A DNA stretch of 64,000 nucleotides from Bryobacterales bacterium (GTDB taxonomy: Bacteria; Acidobacteriota; Terriglobia; Bryobacterales; Bryobacteraceae): NCBI GenBank assembly GCA_003164035.1, contig PLRS01000140.1, positions 47,890 through 111,889 of the forward strand, written 5' to 3'. Below the pieces are notes generated by a model. That model made no database searches. It was given only the letters and a program-made list of their open reading frames with translations, and was not told where the DNA came from. The position numbers and the translations under genes were made by a program. This document shows positions 57,478-64,000 of this stretch, piece by piece. Within the stretch, counting starts at the first letter, position 1. Every line of letters begins with the position of its first letter.

Positions 57478-57537
57478 ACAGACGGAACGTTCACCGCGAC
57501 CCGAAATACTCCGATAACGTTCCCCCTGTCCGTCCCC
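57474..57537. repeat. Imperfect inverted repeat before vapB
   Basis: GGGGACAGACGGAACGTT at the left pairs imperfectly with AACGTTCCCCCTGTCCGTCC at the right, about 25 bases apart. It sits 70 bases upstream of vapB and could be an operator or a REP-like element. Confidence 0.6.
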
Positions 57538-57607
57538 AAGTTCCTCCCCCCAGCGCCTTTGTAGGGACCGAAACTGCTGATGCGGCTGATGCTAAACTTG
57601 ACACAGC

Positions 57608-57859
57608 ATGAGCATCAGAACCACGGTCACACTGGATGAAGATGTCGTGGCGCGCGTTAGGCGGGAAAGCCTGTCCAGGGGAGCTTCGTTCCGGGACACC
57701 CTCAACGATCTGCTGCGAGCGGCACTGTTGGGCGTCGACTACAAGCCGCGCCGCCGTGCGCTTAGAATTCAGCCCACTCACATGGGGTACAGACCGGGGC
57801 TGAACTACGACAACATCGAGTCGCTCCTGGAGTACGGCGAGAGCGACCAACATCGATGA
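57608..57859 (+). CDS. vapB: VapB-like antitoxin
   Basis: This encodes 83 residues. The first 50 form a ribbon-helix-helix-like DNA-binding region (IRTTVTLDEDVVARVRRES, FRDTLNDLLRAAL), and the C-terminal part (GYRPGLNYDNIESLLEYGE) is the toxin-binding tail. It represses its own operon and neutralises the PIN-domain toxin downstream. Its stop overlaps the toxin start by four bases. Confidence 0.9.
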   Translation: MSIRTTVTLDEDVVARVRRESLSRGASFRDTLNDLLRAALLGVDYKPRRRALRIQPTHMGYRPGLNYDNIESLLEYGESDQHR

Positions 57860-58287
57860 CCATCATCGACGCCAACCTGCTCCTGTACGCCTATAACGCC
57901 GATGCCCCGCAGCAGAAGGCATCTGCACGCTGGCTTCAAGGGCTGCTCAAGAGTGGCGAGATAATCGGCCTGCCATGGATCACGATCTGGGCATTTATTC
58001 GCATCAGCACCAATTCCAGAATCTGGGCGAATCCGAGATCTGCCGGGGAAACATTTGCCATAGTTGGCGAATGGCTGAGGCAACCCGGCGTCGTTCCATT
58101 GAATCCTGGACCGCTTCATGCTGAAATTCTGGAAAAGCTCGTCAGTGAACAACGCGCAGCCGGTCCGTTGGTAACGGACGCTGTCCTTGCCGCGCTCGCG
58201 ATGGAACACGGAGCCCTTCTGGCGTCGACCGACCAGGACTTCGGCCGCTTCCCGGAGCTACGGTGGCTGAACCCACTCAGAACTTAG
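57856..58287 (+). CDS. vapC: VapC-type PIN-domain ribonuclease toxin
   Basis: This encodes 143 residues. PIN-domain acidic residues are Asp5 (IDANLLLYAYN), Asp116 (LVTDAVLAALA) and the pair in ASTDQDFGRFP (Asp134/Asp136). The phrase GLPWITIWAFIRISTN follows the subfamily pattern. It cleaves RNA when released from VapB. The start overlaps vapB by four bases. It appears intact. Confidence 0.9.
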   Translation: MTIIDANLLLYAYNADAPQQKASARWLQGLLKSGEIIGLPWITIWAFIRISTNSRIWANPRSAGETFAIVGEWLRQPGVVPLNPGPLHAEILEKLVSEQRAAGPLVTDAVLAALAMEHGALLASTDQDFGRFPELRWLNPLRT

Positions 58288-58490
58288 CGCTCCGCGCCTT
58301 GCATTGTCATTTCGGCGCCCGTCACCTGGCCGGACAAGGGCCGTTCGCGCGCCCGGGTACGGGAGGCCGGCATCCACTTGGCGGTGTCGTCTATACGGAG
58401 AGGTGCTGACGATCGGGAGCGCGGGAGAGATGCGTCTTGGCCCCGCGGGAGCCACGGCGTCTGTCCTTAAGCCAATGCTGCGGACCAGGG

Positions 58491-58652
58491 GGGTCCTTAA
58501 CCGATCTGGAGATTTCACGGTTTAGGCGCGGAAACCGCTCCCTCGCGGTCGCGGCTCGGTTACAGTACCGCGTGTTTTCAGTCACTTACCGAGCCGCGAC
58601 CGCGAGGGAGCGGTTTCCCGGAACGGATTTCCCCAAGATCGGTTAAGCACCC
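58491..58652. repeat. 162-bp inverted repeat made of two CCGAGCCGCGACCG units
   Basis: Left and right arms carry the same core in opposite orientation, with AACCGATC...GATCGGTT at the outer ends and GCACCC at the right. It fills about a third of the 467-base gap 58288-58754 between vapC and the carboxypeptidase gene. The rest of the gap shows no gene. Confidence 0.85.
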
Positions 58653-58754
58653 GACGCAGGGGGTCCGCCCCGCGTGCGCCCCCGCGATGCGGTATAAATG
58701 CTTAGAGCCGGTCCGCAAACTCGAGCCGGTGCTTCGGGAAAGGGTTCTTGCGCA

Positions 58755-61700
58755 ATGATTCGTCGTTCCGCCGCCATTGGCGGCACACTCGCGGTACTGT
58801 TCCTTGCCTGGGAGGCATCGGCCGCGGCCAAGAAAGACAAAACCCCCTCGGCTTCCAGCGCGGCCTCGCCCGCTCCCCAAAAGCAGGACGAAGAATACAC
58901 CCGGCTGATCCACGAGTACCTCCAGGACGCGCGTTTCTCCACCGAGCTGGTGGACCACATGCCCGCCTCCGACACCGTGCCCTCGCCGCTCAAGTTCCTG
59001 GGCCGGATTCCCGGCAAGCCGGGCGAGCTCACCCACGCTTCCGACATCGAACGGTACTACCAGGCGCTGGCCAAGGCTTCTCCGCGCGCCCGCTTCTGGA
59101 AGATGGGGACCACCGAGGAAGGCCGCGACATCGTGGTGCTGGCCATCGCCGACGAGGCCACGCTGAAGGATCTCGACAAGTACAAAGACATGCTGGCCAA
59201 GCTGGGCGATCCGCGCAAGATTACGCCCGAACAAGCCAAACAAGCGATTCACACCGCCAAGCCCATCTACTGGATCAATAGCGGCATTCACTCGCCCGAA
59301 ACCGGCGGCCCGGAAATGCTCATCGAGCTGGCCTTCCGGCTGATCGTCGAAGAGACTCCTCTTATCCAGCAGATCCGCGATAACGTGATCACCTTTATCA
59401 CGCCGGTGCTGGAAGTGGACGGCCGCGAGAAAGTGGTGGACGCGTATTACTACGGCAAAGAGCACGGCGCGGCCCGCAATTCGCTGATGATGTACTGGGG
59501 CAAGTACGTGCAGCACGATAACAACCGGGACGGCATGGGCCAGTACCTGGAGCTGACCCGGAGCTTCACCCGCGGCGTGCTGGAATGGCACCCCACCATT
59601 CTGCACGACCTGCATGAAAGCGAGCCCTATTTGTACATTTCCACCGGCACCGGACCGTACAACGTTTCGCTCGATCCGATTTCGATCGACGAATGGTGGC
59701 TGCTGGGCGAAACCGAAATCATGGAATTGGCCAAGCGCGGCGTGCCCGGCGTTTGGACCTACGGGTATTACGACGGCTGGGTGCCGAATTACCTGTTCTG
59801 GATCGCGCTGACGCACAATTCGTTCGGCCGTTTTTATGAAGTGCAGAGCTACGGCCCGGACCTTCAGCCGAACCTCGAGATGCCGGCAAGCGCGACCAGC
59901 CGCGAATGGTTCCGGCCGAATCCGCCGCTGCCTTCGGTGAAATGGGGACCGCGCAACAATACCAACATTCAGGAATCGGCCATCCTGCTGGCGTTGAACC
60001 AGGTGGGCAGGAACCGCGAACTGTACCTGGAAAACTACTATCTGAAGAACCAGCGGTCCATCGACAAGGGGAAGAACGGCACCGACAGCCCGAACGCGTG
60101 GGTGATACCGGCCGCGCAGCGGCGCAAGGCCGAAGCCGCCGACATGGTCAACGAACTGCGCCGCCAGGGCGTGGAAGTGCACACCGCCAATGCCGCTTTC
60201 GAAGCCGGCAAGCTGGCAGTGGCCGCGGGCGATTACATCGTTCGCGGCGACCAGCCCTACCGCACCCTGGTGGATATGTACACCAGCGTGCAGGCGTACG
60301 CGACAACCAATCCCCGGCCCTACGACGACACCGGTTGGACCATGCAATACCTGCGCGACGTGAAGCTGACGGCGGTGCACGACAAGTCCATTCTGGATCA
60401 CCCCATGAACTTATTGACGGCCGATGCCAAGGCCGCCGGCGGGGTAGCGGGAAGCGGCGGGGTTCTAGTGGTGGATCATACCAGCGATAACAACCTGATG
60501 CGCTTCCGCATGCTGAATCCGGCGATCCAGGCGCTGGCGGCGGAGGAGGATTTCGAGCTGGACGGCCACCATTTCCGCGCCGGCGCCATGATTCTCCCCA
60601 ATGCCGACCGCGCCCGCCTGGAGCCGCAGCTCAAGGACCTCGGTCTTTCGGCGTGGGCGGCGGCTTCGGCGCCGCAGGTGAAGACGCATCCGCTGACCAC
60701 GCCGCGCATCGGATACGTACATTCGTGGTCGCGCACCCAGGATGAAGGCTGGGTGCGGGCCGCCTTCGATCGTTACGGCGTGCCGTACACTTACTTCGCC
60801 GATAAGAAGCTGAAGGAGGGCGGCCTGCGCGCCAAATACGACGTGATCGTATTCCCCCATGTGACGGGCACGTCGCAGTCCATCGTCGCCGGAGTTCCCA
60901 TGACCGGCAATACGCCCATCCCTTACAAGAAGACCGCCGAGACGCCGAGCTTCGGCATCCTCGATTCCGCCGACGATATTCGCGGCGGCATGGGGATGGA
61001 GGGCTTGGAGGAGCTGTCGAAGTTCGTGCAGGAGGGTGGGCTGCTGATTACCGAAGGGTCGACGGCGGCGTTGATGGCCGAGTACGACCTGGCCGGCGGC
61101 GTCGCCGTCGAACATCCGGCCAACTTCTTCGCCCGTGGATCGATTCTGCGCGGCGTTTTCGCGGACAAAGCCAGCCCCATTGCGTATGGCTACGACGGCA
61201 AGGATCTGCCGGTGTATTTCAACCAGGACCCGGTGCTGAGTGCGGCGGCCACCCCGTTGGGTGCGTTTGGCGGATTCGGCGGCGGCGGGGGAGGAGGACG
61301 CGGGCAGACCGGCCCGGTGAACGGCGGCGAAGGGCAGAACGTATACCCCAACGTGACCACCATGAGCGTCTCTCCGCTCGATCCGGGCGAAGCCGCCGAA
61401 ACGGCGCCAGGTACCGGCGGACGCGGCGGGCGCGGAGGACGCGGAGCGGCTGCCGAAGCCGGCGGACGGGGCGGACGCGGAGCGGGCCCGAGCGAAAGCC
61501 GCCCCCGCGTGATTCTGCAATTCCCCACCAGCCCGGGCGACATGCTGCTTTCCGGCACCATCGCCGGCGGCGCCGCCATATCCGGCCGGGCCGCGCTGGT
61601 GGACGTTCCTCTCGGCAAGGGCCACATCGTGATGTTCGCCTTGCGTCCTTTCTGGCGCTGGCAAACCCAGGGAACCTTCATGCTGGCGTTCAACGCCATC

Positions 61701-61775
61701 CTGAACTGGGACCACCTGGACGCCGGCAAACCAGCCCCTCCGGCGGCGGCTGGCACGAGTCCGGCGGGACAATGA
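58755..61775 (+). CDS. Large M14 zinc carboxypeptidase-like exported protein
   Basis: This encodes 1006 residues from ATG 58755 with a signal peptide (RSAAIGGTLAVLFLAW). Residues about 85-420 are an M14 peptidase-like domain: INSGIHSPETGGPEM with His179 and Glu182 as zinc ligands, NNRDGMGQYLELTRS containing the Asn-Arg of substrate binding, and HDLHESEPY (284-292) for the third ligand. The C-terminal 550 residues hold a glutamine-amidotransferase-like fold region (YDVIVFPHVTGTSQSIV, LSKFVQEGGLLITEGS) and a Gly/Arg-rich linker at about 835-920. Such proteins are common in Acidobacteria and probably process periplasmic peptides. The catalytic Glu was not located with certainty. Confidence 0.85.
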   Translation: MIRRSAAIGGTLAVLFLAWEASAAAKKDKTPSASSAASPAPQKQDEEYTRLIHEYLQDARFSTELVDHMPASDTVPSPLKFLGRIPGKPGELTHASDIERYYQALAKASPRARFWKMGTTEEGRDIVVLAIADEATLKDLDKYKDMLAKLGDPRKITPEQAKQAIHTAKPIYWINSGIHSPETGGPEMLIELAFRLIVEETPLIQQIRDNVITFITPVLEVDGREKVVDAYYYGKEHGAARNSLMMYWGKYVQHDNNRDGMGQYLELTRSFTRGVLEWHPTILHDLHESEPYLYISTGTGPYNVSLDPISIDEWWLLGETEIMELAKRGVPGVWTYGYYDGWVPNYLFWIALTHNSFGRFYEVQSYGPDLQPNLEMPASATSREWFRPNPPLPSVKWGPRNNTNIQESAILLALNQVGRNRELYLENYYLKNQRSIDKGKNGTDSPNAWVIPAAQRRKAEAADMVNELRRQGVEVHTANAAFEAGKLAVAAGDYIVRGDQPYRTLVDMYTSVQAYATTNPRPYDDTGWTMQYLRDVKLTAVHDKSILDHPMNLLTADAKAAGGVAGSGGVLVVDHTSDNNLMRFRMLNPAIQALAAEEDFELDGHHFRAGAMILPNADRARLEPQLKDLGLSAWAAASAPQVKTHPLTTPRIGYVHSWSRTQDEGWVRAAFDRYGVPYTYFADKKLKEGGLRAKYDVIVFPHVTGTSQSIVAGVPMTGNTPIPYKKTAETPSFGILDSADDIRGGMGMEGLEELSKFVQEGGLLITEGSTAALMAEYDLAGGVAVEHPANFFARGSILRGVFADKASPIAYGYDGKDLPVYFNQDPVLSAAATPLGAFGGFGGGGGGGRGQTGPVNGGEGQNVYPNVTTMSVSPLDPGEAAETAPGTGGRGGRGGRGAAAEAGGRGGRGAGPSESRPRVILQFPTSPGDMLLSGTIAGGAAISGRAALVDVPLGKGHIVMFALRPFWRWQTQGTFMLAFNAILNWDHLDAGKPAPPAAAGTSPAGQ

Positions 61776-61778
61776 GCT

Positions 61779-62096
61779 CTATCCCGTATTGGCCGTGTCC
61801 GGCGGCGAGGTAGCACTGGTTTCCTGAACCAATTCCGCCTGCAGCCGCAGCAAAGCCTCAAGCGGGATCTGATCCAACACGTCTCCGTTCTCCCGGTTCA
61901 CGGTTTGGACCACGAACTGGCCGGTTCTTGGGTCCCGCCGGTAAGTCAGCTCACGGTCCTGCCCTAGCAACTCCGACTGGTTCACCTGTTGGACCGCCTT
62001 CACAATCTGGCGATTGGCCGCGCTGTCGCCCGGCGCAATCGGCACGGAGTTCAGCGGGGCGCTGACTCCCAATCGACTTAACGCATCGACTTCCAT
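61779..62096 (-). CDS. FlaG-domain protein
   Basis: This encodes 105 residues. From about residue 45 the sequence fits FlaG: RELTYRRDPRTGQFVVQTVN, then RENGDVLDQIPLEALLRLQ. The N-terminal 40 residues are unordered-looking. FlaG in motile bacteria sits beside flagellin genes and affects filament length. No flagellar gene lies nearby in this window. It ends three bases after the carboxypeptidase stop, on the opposite strand. Confidence 0.8.
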   Translation of the reverse strand: MEVDALSRLGVSAPLNSVPIAPGDSAANRQIVKAVQQVNQSELLGQDRELTYRRDPRTGQFVVQTVNRENGDVLDQIPLEALLRLQAELVQETSATSPPDTANTG

Positions 62097-62185
62097 AATG
62101 GAACACCTCCCGCTCGGCGGACGGTTCTCAAAGTTTCACATCGGCGGTGTTCGAGGCGGATTCGAGGGAATTTTTTTTCTTGCCG

Positions 62186-63184
62186 CTACGCGAGCGATTC
62201 CACCGGGAAAAGCGGGGGCGGCGCCGGCAGCCTGGCGAGGCCGGTGGCGCCACAGAAAAACCATCCCGCGTGCGGCGCTTGTCTTTGTGCCTCCGCGGGC
62301 ATCCCTTCGACGGCAGTGGTGAACAGCACGCGGATGCCGCCATCGAGTTCCACGAATTCCGGGCAGGTAACGCGTGGCGAGCCAGGGAGAATCCATTCCG
62401 TCAGCACGGCTCCGTCGGCGAGCCGCAGCTCCTGGGCGACGCCGGCGCCGGCCGCTTCCGGGTTGTAGAATGCCACTACGATGCTTTCGCCGTCCGGCGT
62501 GGCCCGCAAGCCGTCCGGCAAGGCCGGCAATGCCGACGGTGGGACGAGCAGCCGGCGCGAGACCAGTTGCCGAAATCCGGAGGTAAAGCGATAGCAGGCG
62601 ATCGTCTTCGGCACCGAATCGATATCGATCAGGTCCAGGCCCTGGTCGGAGCAGCGAAAATACTTGCCGTTGGAGCACACCTGGTGGCCCACGATTTCCC
62701 GCAGGGTGTGGGTGGCGCAATCGAAGCGATAAAGCGCGGCCACCGGGTCGCGCACTTGTTCGTGCTTGGTGCCAAACACGAGGCCTCCGGGAATGGCGAT
62801 GCCCTCGTTGATGACTTCGGGCCGGTTGCCGGGGATGGTGATCCCGGTCTTGGCAATCTCGCCGCCCGGCACCTTGATCAGCACCAGTTCCCGCTCCATG
62901 CCGACCAGCCAGGTGCCGGGGCGGGTGGTCTCCACGAAAAAGCCGGGGCGGCCCGGCAGCGGAATGCTGGTGTTGCGGCGGGTCTCGAGATCGAGCAGGT
63001 TCAGGCTACCATCGGTCCGTTCCGGCCCGTGTTGAATGGCAACCCAGCCCACCACCGGGGCATCGCCGGGCAGGTTTCGCAGCAGCCGCGGGCACTCGGG
63101 CAGGTACCGGAGTTCGTCGGTTGGAGGGCGATACCAGGGCTCCGCGATTCTGCTTGCCTGAGGTGTCTCCACGGCCGCCATCAT
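62186..63184 (-). CDS. SMP-30/gluconolactonase-like beta-propeller protein
   Basis: This encodes 332 residues from ATG 63184 (a second ATG at 63181). It has no signal peptide. The strand pattern (NLLDLETRRNTSIPLPGRPG, TWLVGMERELVLIK, NEGIAIPGGLVFGTKHE, ALYRFDCATHTLREI, LPDGLRATPDGESIVVAFYN) suits a six-bladed SMP-30-type lactonase, with Glu/Asn/Asp at metal positions (NEG, and DG in the LPDGLRATPDG part). It would hydrolyse sugar lactones in the cytoplasm. The long frame to 63487 reads through the upstream region and the next gene's start and is not used. Divergent from the aminotransferase gene. Confidence 0.8.
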   Translation of the reverse strand: MMAAVETPQASRIAEPWYRPPTDELRYLPECPRLLRNLPGDAPVVGWVAIQHGPERTDGSLNLLDLETRRNTSIPLPGRPGFFVETTRPGTWLVGMERELVLIKVPGGEIAKTGITIPGNRPEVINEGIAIPGGLVFGTKHEQVRDPVAALYRFDCATHTLREIVGHQVCSNGKYFRCSDQGLDLIDIDSVPKTIACYRFTSGFRQLVSRRLLVPPSALPALPDGLRATPDGESIVVAFYNPEAAGAGVAQELRLADGAVLTEWILPGSPRVTCPEFVELDGGIRVLFTTAVEGMPAEAQRQAPHAGWFFCGATGLARLPAPPPLFPVESLA

Positions 63185-63377
63185 AACATCCCGATGCCCT
63201 CCCGCTGCCGACCTTGGATGGCGTAGAATCAGGATATGCAGGTAGTTCCCTCCCAATCTCGTCCCGGTCTGTTCGCGTCCGACTAAGCTTCCCGCCGCGC
63301 TCTGGCGGCGCGCGCCGGTTTGTCTACAGGCGCGCATGGCGATTCCAAACAACAACTGAATATAAAGGAGTAATGCG

Positions 63378-64000
63378 ATGGGGAAGACTCTCGAATTAGG
63401 GCGGCCCGATCTGCCACAGCTTTCGGGCGCGTTGCCGGGGCCGAAGGCGCGGGCAATTATCGAGCGCGACCGGGCGGTGGTTTCCACTTCTTACACGCGC
63501 GGCTATCCGCTGGTGGCCGCGCGGGGCGAAGGCGCGATGGTGGAGGACGTGGACGGCAACCGGTTTCTGGACTTCAACGCCGGTATCGCTGTGGTGGCGA
63601 CGGGGCATTGCCACCCGCGCGTGGTCGCGGCCATTCAGCGGCAGGCGGCGCGGCTGATCCACATGTCGGGCACGGATTTCTACTATGAAGAGCTGACCGC
63701 GCTGGCGGAAGAACTGGCCCGGATCGCACCGGGCGGGGTGGCGCGGCGGGTATCGTTCGGGAACTCCGGCGCCGAAGCCATCGAGGGCGCTATCAAGCTG
63801 GCGCGCTATGCGACCGGGCGGGACAAGATCATCGCCTTTTATTCTTCTTTTCATGGCCGCACTATGGGTGCGCTCTCGCTAACGGCGAGCAGGGCGGTGC
63901 AGCGGGCCGGCTTCGGTCCGCTCATTCCGGGGGTGGTGCATGCGCCCTACGCCTATTGCTTCCGCTGCCCGCAAGGGCGGACGCCGGATACCTGCGCGGT
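63378..64000 (+). CDS. Class III (GABA/ornithine-type) aminotransferase, cut by window edge
   Basis: This is an open frame from ATG 63378 to the window end, 207 residues, with AAAGGAG seven bases upstream. The N-terminus includes [23 protein letters not shown]-site elements are [17 protein letters not shown] (at about 130) and [12 protein letters not shown] (about 158). [14 protein letters not shown] segment is typical of 4-aminobutyrate / acetylornithine-type members. The enzyme transfers the terminal amino group of an omega-amino acid to 2-oxoglutarate or pyruvate. The PLP lysine lies beyond the window. Confidence 0.92.
   Translation, partial: MGKTLELGRPDLPQLSGALPGPKARAIIERDRAVVSTSYTRGYPLVAARGEGAMVEDVDGNRFLDFNAGIAVVATGHCHPRVVAAIQRQAARLIHMSGTDFYYEELTALAEELARIAPGGVARRVSFGNSGAEAIEGAIKLARYATGRDKIIAFYSSFHGRTMGALSLTASRAVQRAGFGPLIPGVVHAPYAYCFRCPQGRTPDTCA

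Overview
The window looks like a chromosomal piece of a high-GC Acidobacteriota genome, most likely Bryobacterales / Solibacter-like. This is inferred from two proteins ending in the Solibacter-type C-terminal domain (TIGR03437 type), an Oar-like TonB-dependent receptor with an N-terminal carboxypeptidase-regulatory-like domain, a multiheme cytochrome/TPR gene next to an FG-GAP/ASPIC-UnbV gene, two TolB/TPR transmembrane regulators, a PEP-CTERM protein and many REP/REPIN-like palindromes. Both window ends cut genes. The first 17 bases are a pure G run that looks like an assembly or sequencing edge. No rRNA, tRNA, CRISPR array or recognisable transposase was seen.

Layout. 1-7.5 kb: partial PEP-CTERM protein, TolB/TPR regulator, Gfo/Idh/MocA oxidoreductase with an acyl-CoA thioesterase, a MoaD-MoaE fusion, a VWA-domain protein, an Hfq-like protein and an inositol monophosphatase. 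7.5-12.4 kb: a small conflict/defence island with hicBA and, beside it, a three-gene cassette encoding a SLATT-like two-TM protein, a metallophosphoesterase-caspase fusion and a TPR protein. I consider this cassette the best candidate for an undescribed system. 12.4-21 kb: Get3/ArsA ATPase with a small CxxC protein, a hybrid histidine kinase, and an ECF sigma / anti-sigma / DUF4097 gene set, then an outer-membrane beta-barrel protein. 21-25 kb: pseudouridine synthase, imidazolonepropionase-like amidohydrolase, and the rplU-rpmA-obgE cluster. 25-34 kb: Wzt-C/sulfotransferase fusion, DUF3857-transglutaminase protein whose TPR tail is frameshifted, Hsp70-like protein, and a membrane H+-pyrophosphatase. 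34-43 kb: giant TonB-dependent receptor, octaheme cytochrome, FG-GAP protein. 43-54.6 kb: a truncated repeat-associated gene, BNR-repeat protein, NHL-repeat protein, TIGR03437 protein, second TolB/TPR regulator. 54.6-58.7 kb: accessory region with an HNH protein, tandem repeats, a frameshifted aminotransferase and vapBC. 58.7-64 kb: M14 carboxypeptidase-like protein, FlaG-like protein, SMP-30-like protein and a partial class III aminotransferase.

How it fits together. Clear co-transcribed sets, joined by 1-4 base overlaps, are hicB-hicA, caspase-TPR, oxidoreductase-thioesterase, sigma-antisigma-DUF4097, and vapB-vapC. Palindromic elements of several families lie in nearly every larger intergenic gap. 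In two places they form part of coding sequence: inside the N-terminus of a DUF4097 protein, and at the extreme C-terminus of ObgE. All assignments come from reading the translated sequence by eye. No database search was run.
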